A DNA stretch of 64,000 nt from Paenibacillus cymbidii (GCF_004764705.1 NZ_SHLX01000022.1:62001-126000); one strand, 5' to 3'. Numbered from the stretch's first letter, positions 1-9,358 are shown. Program-made: numbers and translations. The notes: generated by a model not told the origin, from the sequence alone.

Positions 1-613
1 AGATCGTCGACGTCACGAGCGCCGGCACGATCAGCGGCAGCACGATGCGGAAGAAAATGCCGTACTTCGTGCAGCCGTCCATCTTGGCCGCTTCGTCAAG
101 ATCCGCCGGAAGCGTACGGATGAACTGCATCATCAGGAAAATAAAGAACGGGACGCCGAAGAAACTCGGCACGATGAGCGGCTTGTACGACGACAACCAG
201 TGCAGCTTGGAGAAGATGACGTACTGCGAAATGACCGTCACGTCCTGCGGCAGCATCATCGTCAGCATGACGCAGCCAAACCAGAAGCCTCGGCCTGCAA
301 ACGGCACGCGCGCCAGTGCGTAAGCCACGAGTGCCGAAGAGGCAACCGCGCCGATTGTGGCGCCGATGACGATGATGAACGAATTTTTGAAAAACGTCGT
401 AAACGTATTGCCGGCAAAACCCTTCCAGCCGCTCGCATAGTTGCCGAACTCAAGCTTGCTCGGAATGAGGCTGTAGGCGGTGCTGAAAATTTCGTCGTTC
501 GGCTTGAGCGAACTGACGGCCAGCCAAATGATCGGATACAGCATCAGAAACGCCAGTCCGCCGACCAGCAGATGGTAGACATAAACTTTCCAGCCGCGCA
601 TCGCGATTTGCAT
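1..613 (-). CDS. Sugar ABC transporter permease, MalG/LplC type (3' end outside window)
   Basis: This is the second membrane subunit of a carbohydrate importer of the CUT1 class. About 204 codons are present and the C-terminus lies beyond the left edge. The reading frame encodes several hydrophobic helices, beginning with one around residues 12-32. The EAA loop (EAAKMDGCTKYG) lies near residue 175, where the ATPase docks. The start ATG follows a GGGGGA ribosome binding site that overlaps the stop of the upstream permease, so the two are coupled. No ATPase gene is visible, as is common for Paenibacillus Lpl-type systems served by a shared MsmX-like ATPase. The sugar specificity cannot be read from the sequence. 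Confidence 0.9.
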   Translation of the reverse strand, partial: MQIAMRGWKVYVYHLLVGGLAFLMLYPIIWLAVSSLKPNDEIFSTAYSLIPSKLEFGNYASGWKGFAGNTFTTFFKNSFIIVIGATIGAVASSALVAYALARVPFAGRGFWFGCVMLTMMLPQDVTVISQYVIFSKLHWLSSYKPLIVPSFFGVPFFIFLMMQFIRTLPADLDEAAKMDGCTKYGIFFRIVLPLIVPALVTSTI

Positions 614-616
614 CCG

Positions 617-1528
617 TCATTCCCCCTTCGACTCGTAGTGCACCCACAAGGATGCCGATTTGAAAATCGCCAGCGTGATGACGCCGATGATAATCAGCAT
701 GACCCACGCCATCGCGGAGGCGTACCCCATCTCGAAAAAAGAGAACGCGCGGCGGTACAAGTACAGCGAGTAGAGCAGCGTCTGGTCGAGCGGGCCGCCT
801 TCGCCGCGGGAAATGATGTAAGCCGGCGTAAACGTCATGAATGCGGAAATCGTCTGCATGATCGTGTTGAACAGAATGATCGGGCTCAGCATCGGCAGCG
901 TAATTTTGAAAAAGCGGGTCGCCGGGCCTGCGCCGTCCACATTGGCGGCTTCGTAAAGCGATATCGGAATGTTCTTCAGGCCGGCGAGGAAAATCAGCAT
1001 CGACGATCCGAACTGCCAGGCCGACAGCAGCACAAGCGTCCATAACGCCGTCGACGGGTTGCCGATCCACGAAGTGTCTGTATGAATGCCGATCGCGTTC
1101 AGCACCGAGTTCAGCAGCCCTTTGTCGCCGAAAATTTGCGTCCACATGATCGAAACGGCGACGCTGCCGCCGATCAGCGAAGGCAAGTAGTAAGCGGAGC
1201 GGTAAAGGCCGACGGCGCGGGTGCCGACGTTCAGCAGCATCGCCACAAGCAGGGCAAAAGCCAGTCGCAGCGGCACGCTGCCGATGACGTATGTAAACGT
1301 CACGCGCAGCGACTTGCCGATCTTGTCGTCGTCGGTCAAAATTTTGTTGTAGTTGTCGAAACCGACCCAGTGCGGCGCCTCAAGCAAATTGTAGTCGGTG
1401 AACGAATAATACAGCGACGACAGCATCGGGTACAGCGTAAACACGAGGAACCCGACGATGAACGGCGCAGCGAATACGTAACCGACCAAATGCGGGTTGT
1501 CTCTCCATTTATTCATGGCGTTTGTCAA
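617..1528 (-). CDS. Sugar ABC transporter permease, MalF/LplB/UgpA type
   Basis: A 303-residue integral membrane subunit of a carbohydrate ABC importer, the usual length for the MalF/UgpA-like short form. There are six predicted hydrophobic segments, the first at about residues 15-35. The conserved EAA loop is at residues 193-195, within EAANVDGAGPATRFFKITLP. It is the partner of the permease immediately downstream, and the stop codon lies just before that gene's start. It is separated from the upstream lipoprotein gene by about 200 bp containing a hairpin terminator, so it is probably expressed at a lower level than the lipoprotein. The transported sugar is unknown. Confidence 0.92.
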   Translation of the reverse strand: MTNAMNKWRDNPHLVGYVFAAPFIVGFLVFTLYPMLSSLYYSFTDYNLLEAPHWVGFDNYNKILTDDDKIGKSLRVTFTYVIGSVPLRLAFALLVAMLLNVGTRAVGLYRSAYYLPSLIGGSVAVSIMWTQIFGDKGLLNSVLNAIGIHTDTSWIGNPSTALWTLVLLSAWQFGSSMLIFLAGLKNIPISLYEAANVDGAGPATRFFKITLPMLSPIILFNTIMQTISAFMTFTPAYIISRGEGGPLDQTLLYSLYLYRRAFSFFEMGYASAMAWVMLIIIGVITLAIFKSASLWVHYESKGE

Positions 1529-1678
1529 CTCCTATGCGGGCGGCAGGCAGCACGCGACCCCGCTCCTGATTATTGTCTTCATTATAAAAAGTTTCATCAA
1601 ACGACCGTGAGGGGAAAAACCGTCCGTTTTGTTCAAAAATCCGATGCGTTTGTTGCCGCGCGTTCGCGGAATAACGAC

Positions 1679-1719
1679 AAAAAACTCCGGAAAGCACCCT
1701 GACGGGGCGTTTTCCGGAG
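1679..1719 (-). terminator. Hairpin terminator between lipoprotein and permease genes
   Basis: On the minus strand a CTCCGGAAA/TTTCCGGAG stem is followed by TTTTTT, 19 bp after the stop of the solute-binding lipoprotein gene. It lies inside the transport operon, so it probably works as a partial terminator that gives more lipoprotein than permease. Confidence 0.75.
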
Positions 1720-1737
1720 CATACCCAAGCGCGAAGC

Positions 1738-3072
1738 TTATTTTTTGTTTTTGGCCAGAATCGCGTTCGCTTCCTTGCGGAATTTGGCCGCGGCGTCTTC
1801 GACCGACGTCTTCTTGTACAGGATTTGTTCGCTGAGGTCTTTGAGCAGCTTCTCCACTTCGACGGAGCCGACCGGGCTCGGCGGATCCATCGGGCTGCTG
1901 TTCTGCTCGGCCCACGCGACATATTCGAACACTTTCGTTTCGGCCGGCGTCAGCAGCGGCTTCAGCGCGTCCTTCACTTTCGCCGAAATCGGCACGCCGC
2001 GCTCGCCTTTGATCAGCTTGTTGGCGTCAATATCGTTGATCCAGAAGTCGATGAATTTCGCCGCTTCTTCCTTGACCTTCGAGTTGTTCGTAATCGAGAA
2101 GCCCATGCTCGGCTTCATGAACAAGCCTTTATTGCCGTTCGGACCCGGAATCGGCTGCAGCTCGAGATCGCGCTTGGCCGCCGCGGAGAAACCGACGAAC
2201 TGGTTCGACCAGGCGACGGAAGCGAAGGCGTTGCCGAGCACCATTTCGTCGTCTTCCGGCAATCCTTTTTTCTGGCCCAGCTTGTCGAGCGTCAGCATGT
2301 AGCCGGCGTCATACCACTTCTGGAACTGTTTGTAGTAGTCGATGAACGGCTTGTCGTCCGCGTAGCCGAGCTGCGTGCCGTCGGCGCTGTACAGCGTATT
2401 GCCGGTAGTGCGCAGGTAGTACGGGAAGAACACGTCGTACCGCATCGTGTCGAACAGCAGCTTGCCGCTCGTTTTCAATTGCGCGCCAAGCGCGCCCATG
2501 TCGTCCCAAGTCCACGTTTTGGCCGGCATCGAAGCGCCCGCCTTCTGCAGCGCGGCCGGATCGACGGTGGCGCCGAGCGCGTTCGTGCCGAGCGATACCA
2601 TCGCCAGCTTGCCGCCGTACATGCCGCTGCCCACGACATTTTGGCTGACGTCGGCCAAGTTGATTTTGTTCGCCTTCACATACGGCTGCAAATCTTCGAG
2701 TTGACCTTTGCCGGCGTATTGGCTCAAATACGTGACGTCCATCTGGATGATGTCCGGCAAATCGCTTGCCGCCGCCTGTGGCGCCAGCTTCTTCCAGTAA
2801 TCGTCGAACGCGGCGTATTCGGCTTCGATCGTGACGTTCGGATGCTTCTGTTTGTACAGGTCAATCACTTTCAGCGTGTAATCGTGACGGGCTTGGCCGC
2901 CCCACCAGGCGATGCGCAATTTGACAGGCTGGTTGTTCGGCGTTGCGGAAGCGGATGCCGTTGCGCCAGAGCTTGCCGAAGGAGATGCGGCGTTATTATT
3001 GTCTTTGCTGCCGCAGCCGATCGCCGTAACCAGCATGGACAGGGCGACGAGCGTCGTGACGGTTTTTTTCAT
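1738..3072 (-). CDS. Extracellular solute-binding lipoprotein of sugar ABC transporter
   Basis: A 444-residue family-1 solute-binding protein that captures sugar outside the membrane. The N-terminus is a lipoprotein signal: MKKT, a hydrophobic stretch, then Cys20 in a TAIGC context, followed by an Asn/Ser/Ala-rich linker. The body has the usual SBP_bac_1 features, including LRIAWWGGQARHD after the linker and DLPDIIQMD near residue 115. It starts behind a GGGGAGG ribosome binding site. It lies between the two-component regulators and the two permeases on the same strand, which suggests it is the regulated target of that system. Ligand identity cannot be deduced. Confidence 0.93.
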   Translation of the reverse strand: MKKTVTTLVALSMLVTAIGCGSKDNNNAASPSASSGATASASATPNNQPVKLRIAWWGGQARHDYTLKVIDLYKQKHPNVTIEAEYAAFDDYWKKLAPQAAASDLPDIIQMDVTYLSQYAGKGQLEDLQPYVKANKINLADVSQNVVGSGMYGGKLAMVSLGTNALGATVDPAALQKAGASMPAKTWTWDDMGALGAQLKTSGKLLFDTMRYDVFFPYYLRTTGNTLYSADGTQLGYADDKPFIDYYKQFQKWYDAGYMLTLDKLGQKKGLPEDDEMVLGNAFASVAWSNQFVGFSAAAKRDLELQPIPGPNGNKGLFMKPSMGFSITNNSKVKEEAAKFIDFWINDIDANKLIKGERGVPISAKVKDALKPLLTPAETKVFEYVAWAEQNSSPMDPPSPVGSVEVEKLLKDLSEQILYKKTSVEDAAAKFRKEANAILAKNKK

Positions 3073-3166
3073 GCGAATTTCCTCCCCTGACGGTTGATAA
3101 GGCTTTCATGTCTTTATTATCAGCTTCCCGGGTCAGGAAAAACAGGCAAAAAACCGTGTTCATTGT

Positions 3167-4729
3167 TCAAAAAACAGACTGTTGCCCTCCTCTGCCGTAT
3201 TCCGAAGGCGTGCAGCCGACATGCTTCTTGAACACCTGGCTGAAATATTGCGGGTTGTCGCCGAAGCCGAGCGCTTCCGCCAGTTCAAAAATTTTGATGT
3301 CGCCGCCCTGCTCCAGCGCTTCCTTCGCTTTGGCGATCCGCACTTTCATCACGTAGTTTGAAAATTTTTCACCCGTTTCCTTCTTGAACAGCTTGCCCAA
3401 ATAGTCCGAGTTCATGTACAGCATCTGATTCGCTACGCCGCCGAGCGACAACTCCGGATCCGCAAGATGGCTGTCAATGATCGCGAGCACCTTGCCGGTG
3501 ATGGCCGAATGCTTCGTGACGTTCGACTCGTACTGCAGCTTCGTCAACTCCTGCGCCGTTTCGCGGAACAGCGCCTGCACCGCGGACAGCGTCGCCGCCT
3601 GCATCAGCGCCACGAACCGATCCATCTGGCGGTTCATCGCTTCCGCCGGGCCGAGCCGAATCATCGCCATAAACCATTGCGCCACGAACGATTTGGCCAC
3701 CGGAATGCCGAGCCGCGCGTCGCTCAGTTGATGGAACAATTGCTCGATTTCGGCGTCGGCTTCCGACCAGCGTCCGGTTCGGATGTATTGCAGCAGATGG
3801 CCGTCGTCCGGAGCGATTTCCGTGACGACCGTTTCGCTCAGTTCCACGTCGCGTTTGGTAATCAACGAACCTTCGCCCAAATAATACCGGTAGGGCAAAA
3901 TAGCCAGCGTTTCGTTGTAGAGCAGCCGCGCGTTCGTAAACGGCCCCGCTTCGCTGAGCGCGGCGGTGACGTCGATCTTGTAATAGCGGACAAACGTTTC
4001 GCGTATGCCGGCGATTCGTTCGTGCAGCTGCTGCAGCGGCAGCGTATCGGGCACGACGACCAGCACGCGGTCGCCAACCGTCGAACTGAGCAGCGTATGG
4101 CCGAGGATGTCTTCGGCGATATTTTTGACGGCGAACAAATGCTCGAACTCGAACGCGCCTTCCAGCTCGAACAGCAGCAGCCGAACCGTCCAGTCGCCGT
4201 GCTCGAGGCCGAACAACTGGCGGTAATAGTCCCAATCGCGGCTGCCGTACGTTTTGTTCGTGACGAATTCCTTCAGGAACTGCTCCTTGACATGCGGCAG
4301 CATCTTCTGCAGCCTCTCCTTCATGCCCGCGACGAATCGTTCGTTTTCTAGCGACTGGTCCAATTCGGCGGCCGCCTCCTTGAGCGCCTCCGCGATCGCC
4401 GCTTCGTTGCACGGCTTGAGCAAATAGTGCTTGACGCCGTACTGCATCGCCGACTGGGCGTAAGCGAACTCGCCGTAGCCGGATAGCAGAATGAACCGCG
4501 TTTGCGGGTAATGTTCCGCCACTTTGGCCGCCAGTTGGATGCCGTCCATGCCGGGCATGCGAATGTCGCTGATGACGATGTCGGGGGGATCCGCGACGAT
4601 CCGGTCCCACGCTTCGAGCCCGTTGCGGGCCGTGCCGGCCAGCTCCGTCCCCGCCGAACGCCAGTCGACCACCTGGGCAATGCCTTCGAGAATCGTTCGT
4701 TCGTCGTCCACCAGCAGCACCTTATACAT
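3167..4729 (-). CDS. AraC-type response regulator (YesN-like)
   Basis: A 520-residue response regulator. Its N-terminal receiver domain has the acidic pair at residues 8-10, the phospho-acceptor Asp55 in VISDIRMPG, and a conserved Lys in LLKPCN. A long linker follows, and the C-terminal hundred residues form an AraC double helix-turn-helix. The start chosen is the ATG of MYKVLLVDDE, which overlaps the kinase stop codon by eight bases (translational coupling). An upstream in-frame ATG would place 26 unlike residues before the receiver fold and was rejected. It should activate the adjacent sugar transporter genes when phosphorylated by the coupled kinase. Confidence 0.93.
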   Translation of the reverse strand: MYKVLLVDDERTILEGIAQVVDWRSAGTELAGTARNGLEAWDRIVADPPDIVISDIRMPGMDGIQLAAKVAEHYPQTRFILLSGYGEFAYAQSAMQYGVKHYLLKPCNEAAIAEALKEAAAELDQSLENERFVAGMKERLQKMLPHVKEQFLKEFVTNKTYGSRDWDYYRQLFGLEHGDWTVRLLLFELEGAFEFEHLFAVKNIAEDILGHTLLSSTVGDRVLVVVPDTLPLQQLHERIAGIRETFVRYYKIDVTAALSEAGPFTNARLLYNETLAILPYRYYLGEGSLITKRDVELSETVVTEIAPDDGHLLQYIRTGRWSEADAEIEQLFHQLSDARLGIPVAKSFVAQWFMAMIRLGPAEAMNRQMDRFVALMQAATLSAVQALFRETAQELTKLQYESNVTKHSAITGKVLAIIDSHLADPELSLGGVANQMLYMNSDYLGKLFKKETGEKFSNYVMKVRIAKAKEALEQGGDIKIFELAEALGFGDNPQYFSQVFKKHVGCTPSEYGRGGQQSVF

Positions 4730-6494
4730 GCTTGTCCCCCGCTTCCTTCGGAATGATAAGCGAAACCGTCGTGCCGACGTGGCGTTCGCTGTCGATCTGC
4801 AGCCCATACGCTTCGCCGAACGCCAGCTGGATGCGCTCGGCGATGTTGCGCAAGCCGATGCCGCTGCCGCGGGTGCGCGCTTCGCCGCTTCGCACTAGCG
4901 CAAGCTGCTCCGGGTCCATGCCCGGACCGCGGTCCGATACGGTCAGCGCCAGCTTGCCTTCCCGCTCCTCCGCATAAATCCGGATCGCCACCGGGTCGAT
5001 CGACGGCTCCACCGCATAATGAAGCGCATTCTCCAGCAGCGGCTGGAGCGTAAACTTCGGCAGCAGGCAGCTTCGCGCACACTCTGGTACGTCCACCTCG
5101 AACGCCAGCCGCTCCTCGAACCGGTACTTCTGAATCGTCAAATAATGCGCCACAATTTCCAGCTCTTCCTCGACCGTAATCAGCTCCCGCTTCAAACTGA
5201 TCGAGCTGCGCAGCAGGAAGCCGAGCGACTCGACCATCCGCGAAATTTGCTTCTCGCCCTTCACTTTGGCCAGCCAGTTGATCGATTCCAGCGTATTGTA
5301 CAAAAAGTGCGGGTTGATCTGCGCCTGCAGCGCGCGAAATTGCGTTTCCTTGATCGTCAGCTGCTTGGCGTAATTTTCCGTAATCAGTTCGTCGATTTGG
5401 GCGACCATCATCCGGAACGTGCGCTGCAGTTGACCCACTTCGTCCATCGGCATCGGCCACGAATCGGCAGCCCCGAGCTGCGCTTCGCGGAAATCGCCGT
5501 TTTTGACCAGCTTCATTCGGGCGATCAACTCCTCGATCGGTTTGGTAATGCCGCGCGCAAACCGGAAGGCGATCGCCATTACGATAAGCAGGCTGCCAAA
5601 AAAGCCGAACAGCAGCAGCCGCTTCATCAGCGTAATTTGTTCGAATATATGGCCGAACGGAATCAGGCTGTAATAGGTCCAGTTCATTTCGCCGGATTGA
5701 ATTTGAGTGAAAAAGTAGGTGGTGCCGTTCATCCGTTTGATCAAATAGCCGGGCTTCGGCAGCCGCTCCACGATCGCGGGACTGGTCCCGTCGGCCGGCG
5801 GATACAGCAGCCGCGCGCCGGAGTAGATTTGCAGCTCGCCCTTGTTCAGCTCCGTGCCGGCGGCGACGTCGTCGACGATTTCCTTGAGCTTGACCCGAAT
5901 GACGAGCGTGCCGATTTCGGCGAGCGAAATGTTTTCGTACGAACGGATCAGCCGCGTCGCCACCAAATACTGGTCTCCGCCCGCCGGATAAATCCAGCGC
6001 ATCGCACCCGCCCCCTGGCGCGCCTCGTCCTGCAGCTCGCGCACCCGCTCCGCCGGTGTCTGACCCGTTTGTCCGGCGCGAGTCGGCACATCGAGCGGGT
6101 CGATGATTTCAACGGAGGACAAATATTTTTCGTACCCGGTGTATTGCACCAGCTTGTCCGCCAGAAGCGCCCGAATCCGGTAGCGCTCGAATTCCGGCGT
6201 GTCCTCGTTAAGCGATTGCAGCAACGATTGCAGCTGCGAATCGGTGGCGATCGTAAACGACAGCCGTTCGACTTTGCTCAGCTCGTTTTCGATCCCGCTG
6301 GCCGACAACGTCAGCAATTGCGACGATTTGCTGTACAGCTGCCCGTCGTAAATGGAATAAGCATATTGCAGCATGCCGTAAGCGATCAGAAAGCAGACGC
6401 CCATCACCAGCGAGATGAGCAGGAACATTTTGTGTTTGATTTTCAGCACGGCAAGCCGGTTGTTCCACGGTTTCGTCTGCAGCCAGCGCTTCAT
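4722..6494 (-). CDS. Membrane sensor histidine kinase (YesM-like)
   Basis: A 590-residue sensor kinase of the YesM/LytS class. A transmembrane helix (about 22-45) is followed by a large extracytoplasmic sensor region. A second helix (about 295-320) comes next, then a HAMP segment beginning ARGITKPIEEL. The phospho-acceptor is His396 in the motif INPHFLYN. The C-terminal ATPase region has the N-box (LQPLLENAL) and the glycine boxes DRGPGMD and GSGIGLRN. It forms one transcription unit with the response regulator (8-nt overlap) and the transporter genes. It probably senses the sugar directly or through the binding protein; the ligand is unknown. Confidence 0.93.
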   Translation of the reverse strand: MKRWLQTKPWNNRLAVLKIKHKMFLLISLVMGVCFLIAYGMLQYAYSIYDGQLYSKSSQLLTLSASGIENELSKVERLSFTIATDSQLQSLLQSLNEDTPEFERYRIRALLADKLVQYTGYEKYLSSVEIIDPLDVPTRAGQTGQTPAERVRELQDEARQGAGAMRWIYPAGGDQYLVATRLIRSYENISLAEIGTLVIRVKLKEIVDDVAAGTELNKGELQIYSGARLLYPPADGTSPAIVERLPKPGYLIKRMNGTTYFFTQIQSGEMNWTYYSLIPFGHIFEQITLMKRLLLFGFFGSLLIVMAIAFRFARGITKPIEELIARMKLVKNGDFREAQLGAADSWPMPMDEVGQLQRTFRMMVAQIDELITENYAKQLTIKETQFRALQAQINPHFLYNTLESINWLAKVKGEKQISRMVESLGFLLRSSISLKRELITVEEELEIVAHYLTIQKYRFEERLAFEVDVPECARSCLLPKFTLQPLLENALHYAVEPSIDPVAIRIYAEEREGKLALTVSDRGPGMDPEQLALVRSGEARTRGSGIGLRNIAERIQLAFGEAYGLQIDSERHVGTTVSLIIPKEAGDKHV

Positions 6495-6574
6495 CGCCCG
6501 CTTGTCCTTCCCGTCCGGCGGCCGCGGCCGCCTTTATTCCATTTATCATAGCACAATTTGCCGGCCGCAAACGG

Positions 6575-6607
6575 AAAAACCGCCGGGACGTATACGTCCG
6601 CGGCGGT
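6575..6607 (-). terminator. Rho-independent terminator downstream of bofC-like gene
   Basis: On the minus strand a GC-rich stem (CCGCCGCGGACG paired with CGTCCCGGCGG) is followed by TTTTT. It closes the safA-like/bofC-like unit before the kinase gene. Confidence 0.7.
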
Positions 6608-6621
6608 ACCGGGAGGATGCG

Positions 6622-7341
6622 CTACACGGGAGGAGCGCCGGCGTTCATGTCGCTGAGCGCAAAGTCGCTGAACGTCGACAGCACGCTGTTGTATTCGGCC
6701 AAATCGGTGATGCGGATGCCTTCGTACAACTGGTTCCACATGTCGCGCGGCAGGCTGCTCTTGAGTTGCTGCACGTTCAATTGAAAAAAGGTGCGGATGA
6801 TTTGTTCGCCCGCAGGCACACCGTCAAACAGCGACAAGTTGCCGTTCCTGTCAATGCCGAAATAGGCATGTTCCTTGCAGTGCGGCGACAAATCCTCGAT
6901 TACGGAGGAGAATACGACCTTGTTGCCGGCATCGATCGCCACGTCGTACGTCGGGTACTCCTCGTGATACCGGATGACGTCCCCGGCTTTCATGCTGCCG
7001 AGCGACTGCGTTTCTTCGCCGCACACGAACCGCAGCCGCAGCATCACGCTCCAGCTGTCGCCGCTCGCCGCAATACGCTCCAGCGCTTGTTTTTTGCCTT
7101 CGCTGCTGTAGAGCTGATCTTGCTGCTGCGGCAACATTTGCAGCTGCGCCATGGCCGCGCGCACTTCGCCGCCGACCGCGTTCCGGATGCCGGCGGCATG
7201 GCCGGCATCGGCGCTTCGCGCGATGCCGTTCGCCGTCAAGGCGGCGGCCCCCGCCAGAAACAGAATCGTGCCGAGGGTCAGCCATCTTTTTTTAAGCCGC
7301 AGTTTTTTTTTCAATTGTTTGAGCAGGTTCGAGTAGCTCAC
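6622..7341 (-). CDS. bofC: BofC-like forespore signalling protein
   Basis: A 239-residue protein with an N-terminal membrane anchor (about residues 19-38) and an exported domain. The last hundred residues match the C-terminal domain of Bacillus BofC, the intercompartmental factor that restrains SpoIVB in the sigma-G to sigma-K checkpoint. Corresponding blocks are DLSPHCKEHAYFGID, the FFQLNVQQLKS segment and the GIRITDLAEY segment. It is longer than the B. subtilis protein (about 170 residues) because of a different N-terminal half. The start is a GTG preceded by AGAAGGGA. It lies 79 bp downstream of the LysM spore protein gene on the same strand, consistent with a sporulation operon. The assignment rests on remembered similarity. 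Confidence 0.75.
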   Translation of the reverse strand: MSYSNLLKQLKKKLRLKKRWLTLGTILFLAGAAALTANGIARSADAGHAAGIRNAVGGEVRAAMAQLQMLPQQQDQLYSSEGKKQALERIAASGDSWSVMLRLRFVCGEETQSLGSMKAGDVIRYHEEYPTYDVAIDAGNKVVFSSVIEDLSPHCKEHAYFGIDRNGNLSLFDGVPAGEQIIRTFFQLNVQQLKSSLPRDMWNQLYEGIRITDLAEYNSVLSTFSDFALSDMNAGAPPV

Positions 7342-7420
7342 ACGAATCCCTTCTTCTCAATTTTTTTCTAGCTTTTCCTGAGAAGAGTCGGATTATACGC
7401 GGGAAGCGAGTTTGAAGGCA

Positions 7421-9358
7421 TCAGCCGTTGATCCAGGGCGAGCTGGACCGGGCCGGTTCCCGGCGCGGGCGCTGCTTGCTCTGCTTGTTCAGAAACGACT
7501 GAAGCGACTCGGAGCCGGACGTCTTCTGGCCGCGGGTTTTGCCGGACGGCTGGGCATGGGCCGGCTGCTTCAGCTCGGCGGTAAATGCTTTTTCTTCGCT
7601 CGCTTCGATCGGAATCGCATACGGCGGAGCCGATTGAACCGTCGAGTAGTACGTCGGCTGCTGCTGTTGCTGCTGCTCGAAGCCCGCCGTACTGCCGAAT
7701 TCGGGCCGGTAGCCTTGCTGGTACATCCAATTCACCCGCTGCTCGATTTCCGGGTAGTTGTGCAATTCGTTCGCCGGAATGCCGCCTTGCGGATATACCG
7801 GCATCCGGAAGCCTTCCTGCACGAACACATATTGCGCCGCATCGGCGTTCGGTACGCCGGTTCGCGGGTCGTACGGCATTTCGCTCAGCCTCCCCGTCGG
7901 CATGGTGCCCATCATGCCATCCGGCATCGTGCCCATCATGCCATCCGGCATCGTGCCCATCATGCTGCCCGGCATCGTACCCATCATGCTGCCCGGCATC
8001 GTACCCATCATGCCATCCGGCATCGTGCCCATCATGCTGCCCGGCATCGTGCCCATCATGCCATCCGGCATCGTACCCATCATGCCATCCGGCATCGTGC
8101 CCATCATACTTCCTGGCATCGTACCCATCATGCTGCCTGGCATCGTACCCATCATGCCATCCGGCATTGCACCCATCATGCTGCCCGGCATCGTGCCCAT
8201 CATGCCGCCCGGCATCATGCCCATCATGCTGCTCGGCATCGTACCCGTCATGCTGCCCGGCATCGTTCCCATCATGCCGCCCGGCATCGTGCCCATCATG
8301 CCGCCCGGCAACGGATCCGGCATTTGTGTGGCCGGGTAGCTCTGCGCCGTCATGCCGTAAGGCGTCGCAACCGGAGGGAACTTGCCGCCCTTGCAGCCGC
8401 AGCCGCAATCATGGCCGTGATGATGGGCAGGTCCGATGCCGTACGGCGAAATCAGCGGCGGCATGCCGGCGAGTGGCGGCGTCTGCATGGCATACGGCAG
8501 CGGCAGCGCCTTGCTGCCTCCGCAGCCGCAGTCGGCTTGGGCCGGCAGCGTTTGGGCGGGCAATGTTTGCGCAGGCAGCGTCTGAGCGGGCAGCGTCGTC
8601 GGTATCGGCTCTTCGGCTTGATACGGGAACACGCCGGACGGCATCGGGCCGCACACAGGGAGATGCTGGAAAGGCGCTTGCACCGGCATGACCGGCATCG
8701 GCGCTTGCACCGGTACGGCAGGAACGTCGAATTGCATGAACAAATGCTCGGAATTGAAGGTGATATCTGTCGTTTGCGGTACTTCCTTTTCGATGACGAT
8801 CTGCGGCTGCGGCATTACGACAGTTTCTTCTTCGGCCACAATCGGCGCTTCCGGAGCGGTTGGTACGATCGGCGCCTGCGGCATCGGCATCGGAGCGACC
8901 GGCATCGGCGCTGCCGGCGCAACGGGCATCGGGGCGTTGTTAGCTTTTCCATGCCCCATGCCAGGCCAGCCGCCCATGCTTCCGCCTTGCTCGTGGTGCA
9001 TACCGCCCTGCTCATGGTGCGTGCCGCCCTGCGTCGGAATATAGATGATTTGTCCGGTCATGAGCACATTCGGATTTTTCAGCTGCGGGTTGGCGTCGAT
9101 CATCGCTTGCAGCGGAACGCCCGTCGCCTTGGACAGCTTCCACAGCGTATCGCCTTGTTTGACCATATGCGGATAAGTATTGGGCGGAGCGGTGGGAACG
9201 GCGGGAGCGGATGACGGGATTTTGATTTTCATGCCGATGTCCAGTTGGTTCGGGTCGGCCAACTGCGGGTTCATGGCGATCAACGCGTCGAGCTCGACAT
9301 GGTATTTTTTCGCCAGGTCGTATAGCGTGTCGCCTTTTTTGACGATATGAATTTTCAA
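7421..9358 (-). CDS. safA: SafA-like LysM spore-coat assembly protein with Met-rich octapeptide repeats
   Basis: A 645-residue protein with two N-terminal LysM domains (about residues 1-45 and 58-102). These bind cortex peptidoglycan, and SafA nucleates the inner spore coat. The start is TTG, seven bases after GGAGG, which places the first LysM exactly at the N-terminus; an upstream ATG adds 15 unrelated residues. The middle is low-complexity: Pro/Ala/Val-rich, a short TLPAQ repeat (four copies), Cys-Gly clusters (CGCGGSK, CGCGCKGGK), then 17 octapeptides (residues 354-489) of the form MMGTMPxx. The tail is Gln-rich. Coat proteins often carry such simple repeats. It heads a two-gene unit with the bofC-like gene. 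Confidence 0.85.
   Translation of the reverse strand: MKIHIVKKGDTLYDLAKKYHVELDALIAMNPQLADPNQLDIGMKIKIPSSAPAVPTAPPNTYPHMVKQGDTLWKLSKATGVPLQAMIDANPQLKNPNVLMTGQIIYIPTQGGTHHEQGGMHHEQGGSMGGWPGMGHGKANNAPMPVAPAAPMPVAPMPMPQAPIVPTAPEAPIVAEEETVVMPQPQIVIEKEVPQTTDITFNSEHLFMQFDVPAVPVQAPMPVMPVQAPFQHLPVCGPMPSGVFPYQAEEPIPTTLPAQTLPAQTLPAQTLPAQADCGCGGSKALPLPYAMQTPPLAGMPPLISPYGIGPAHHHGHDCGCGCKGGKFPPVATPYGMTAQSYPATQMPDPLPGGMMGTMPGGMMGTMPGSMTGTMPSSMMGMMPGGMMGTMPGSMMGAMPDGMMGTMPGSMMGTMPGSMMGTMPDGMMGTMPDGMMGTMPGSMMGTMPDGMMGTMPGSMMGTMPGSMMGTMPDGMMGTMPDGMMGTMPTGRLSEMPYDPRTGVPNADAAQYVFVQEGFRMPVYPQGGIPANELHNYPEIEQRVNWMYQQGYRPEFGSTAGFEQQQQQQPTYYSTVQSAPPYAIPIEASEEKAFTAELKQPAHAQPSGKTRGQKTSGSESLQSFLNKQSKQRPRREPARSSSPWING
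7892..8299 (-). repeat. 17 tandem 24-bp repeats inside the safA-like gene
   Basis: Seventeen in-frame 24-bp units encode octapeptides MMGTMPGS, MMGTMPDG and close variants, without spacers. Third-position differences between copies (GTG/GTA, CCG/CCA) show that they have diverged as coding sequence. Copy number is likely to vary between strains. Confidence 0.95.

Noticed and set aside
200..1145. Long Arg/His-rich frames opposite or beside the permease genes, and similar frames across the window
   Set aside because: They are alternative frames of G+C-rich coding sequence without ribosome binding sites, with the Arg/Gln/Ala-rich composition typical of shadow frames.
7892..8299. Regular repeats considered as a CRISPR array
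   Set aside because: Units are contiguous, have no spacers and are in frame within a LysM protein.
7758..8339. Plus-strand frames rich in IMPSGIVP repeats
   Set aside because: They are mirror frames of the 24-bp repeats in the minus-strand safA-like gene and have no start signals.
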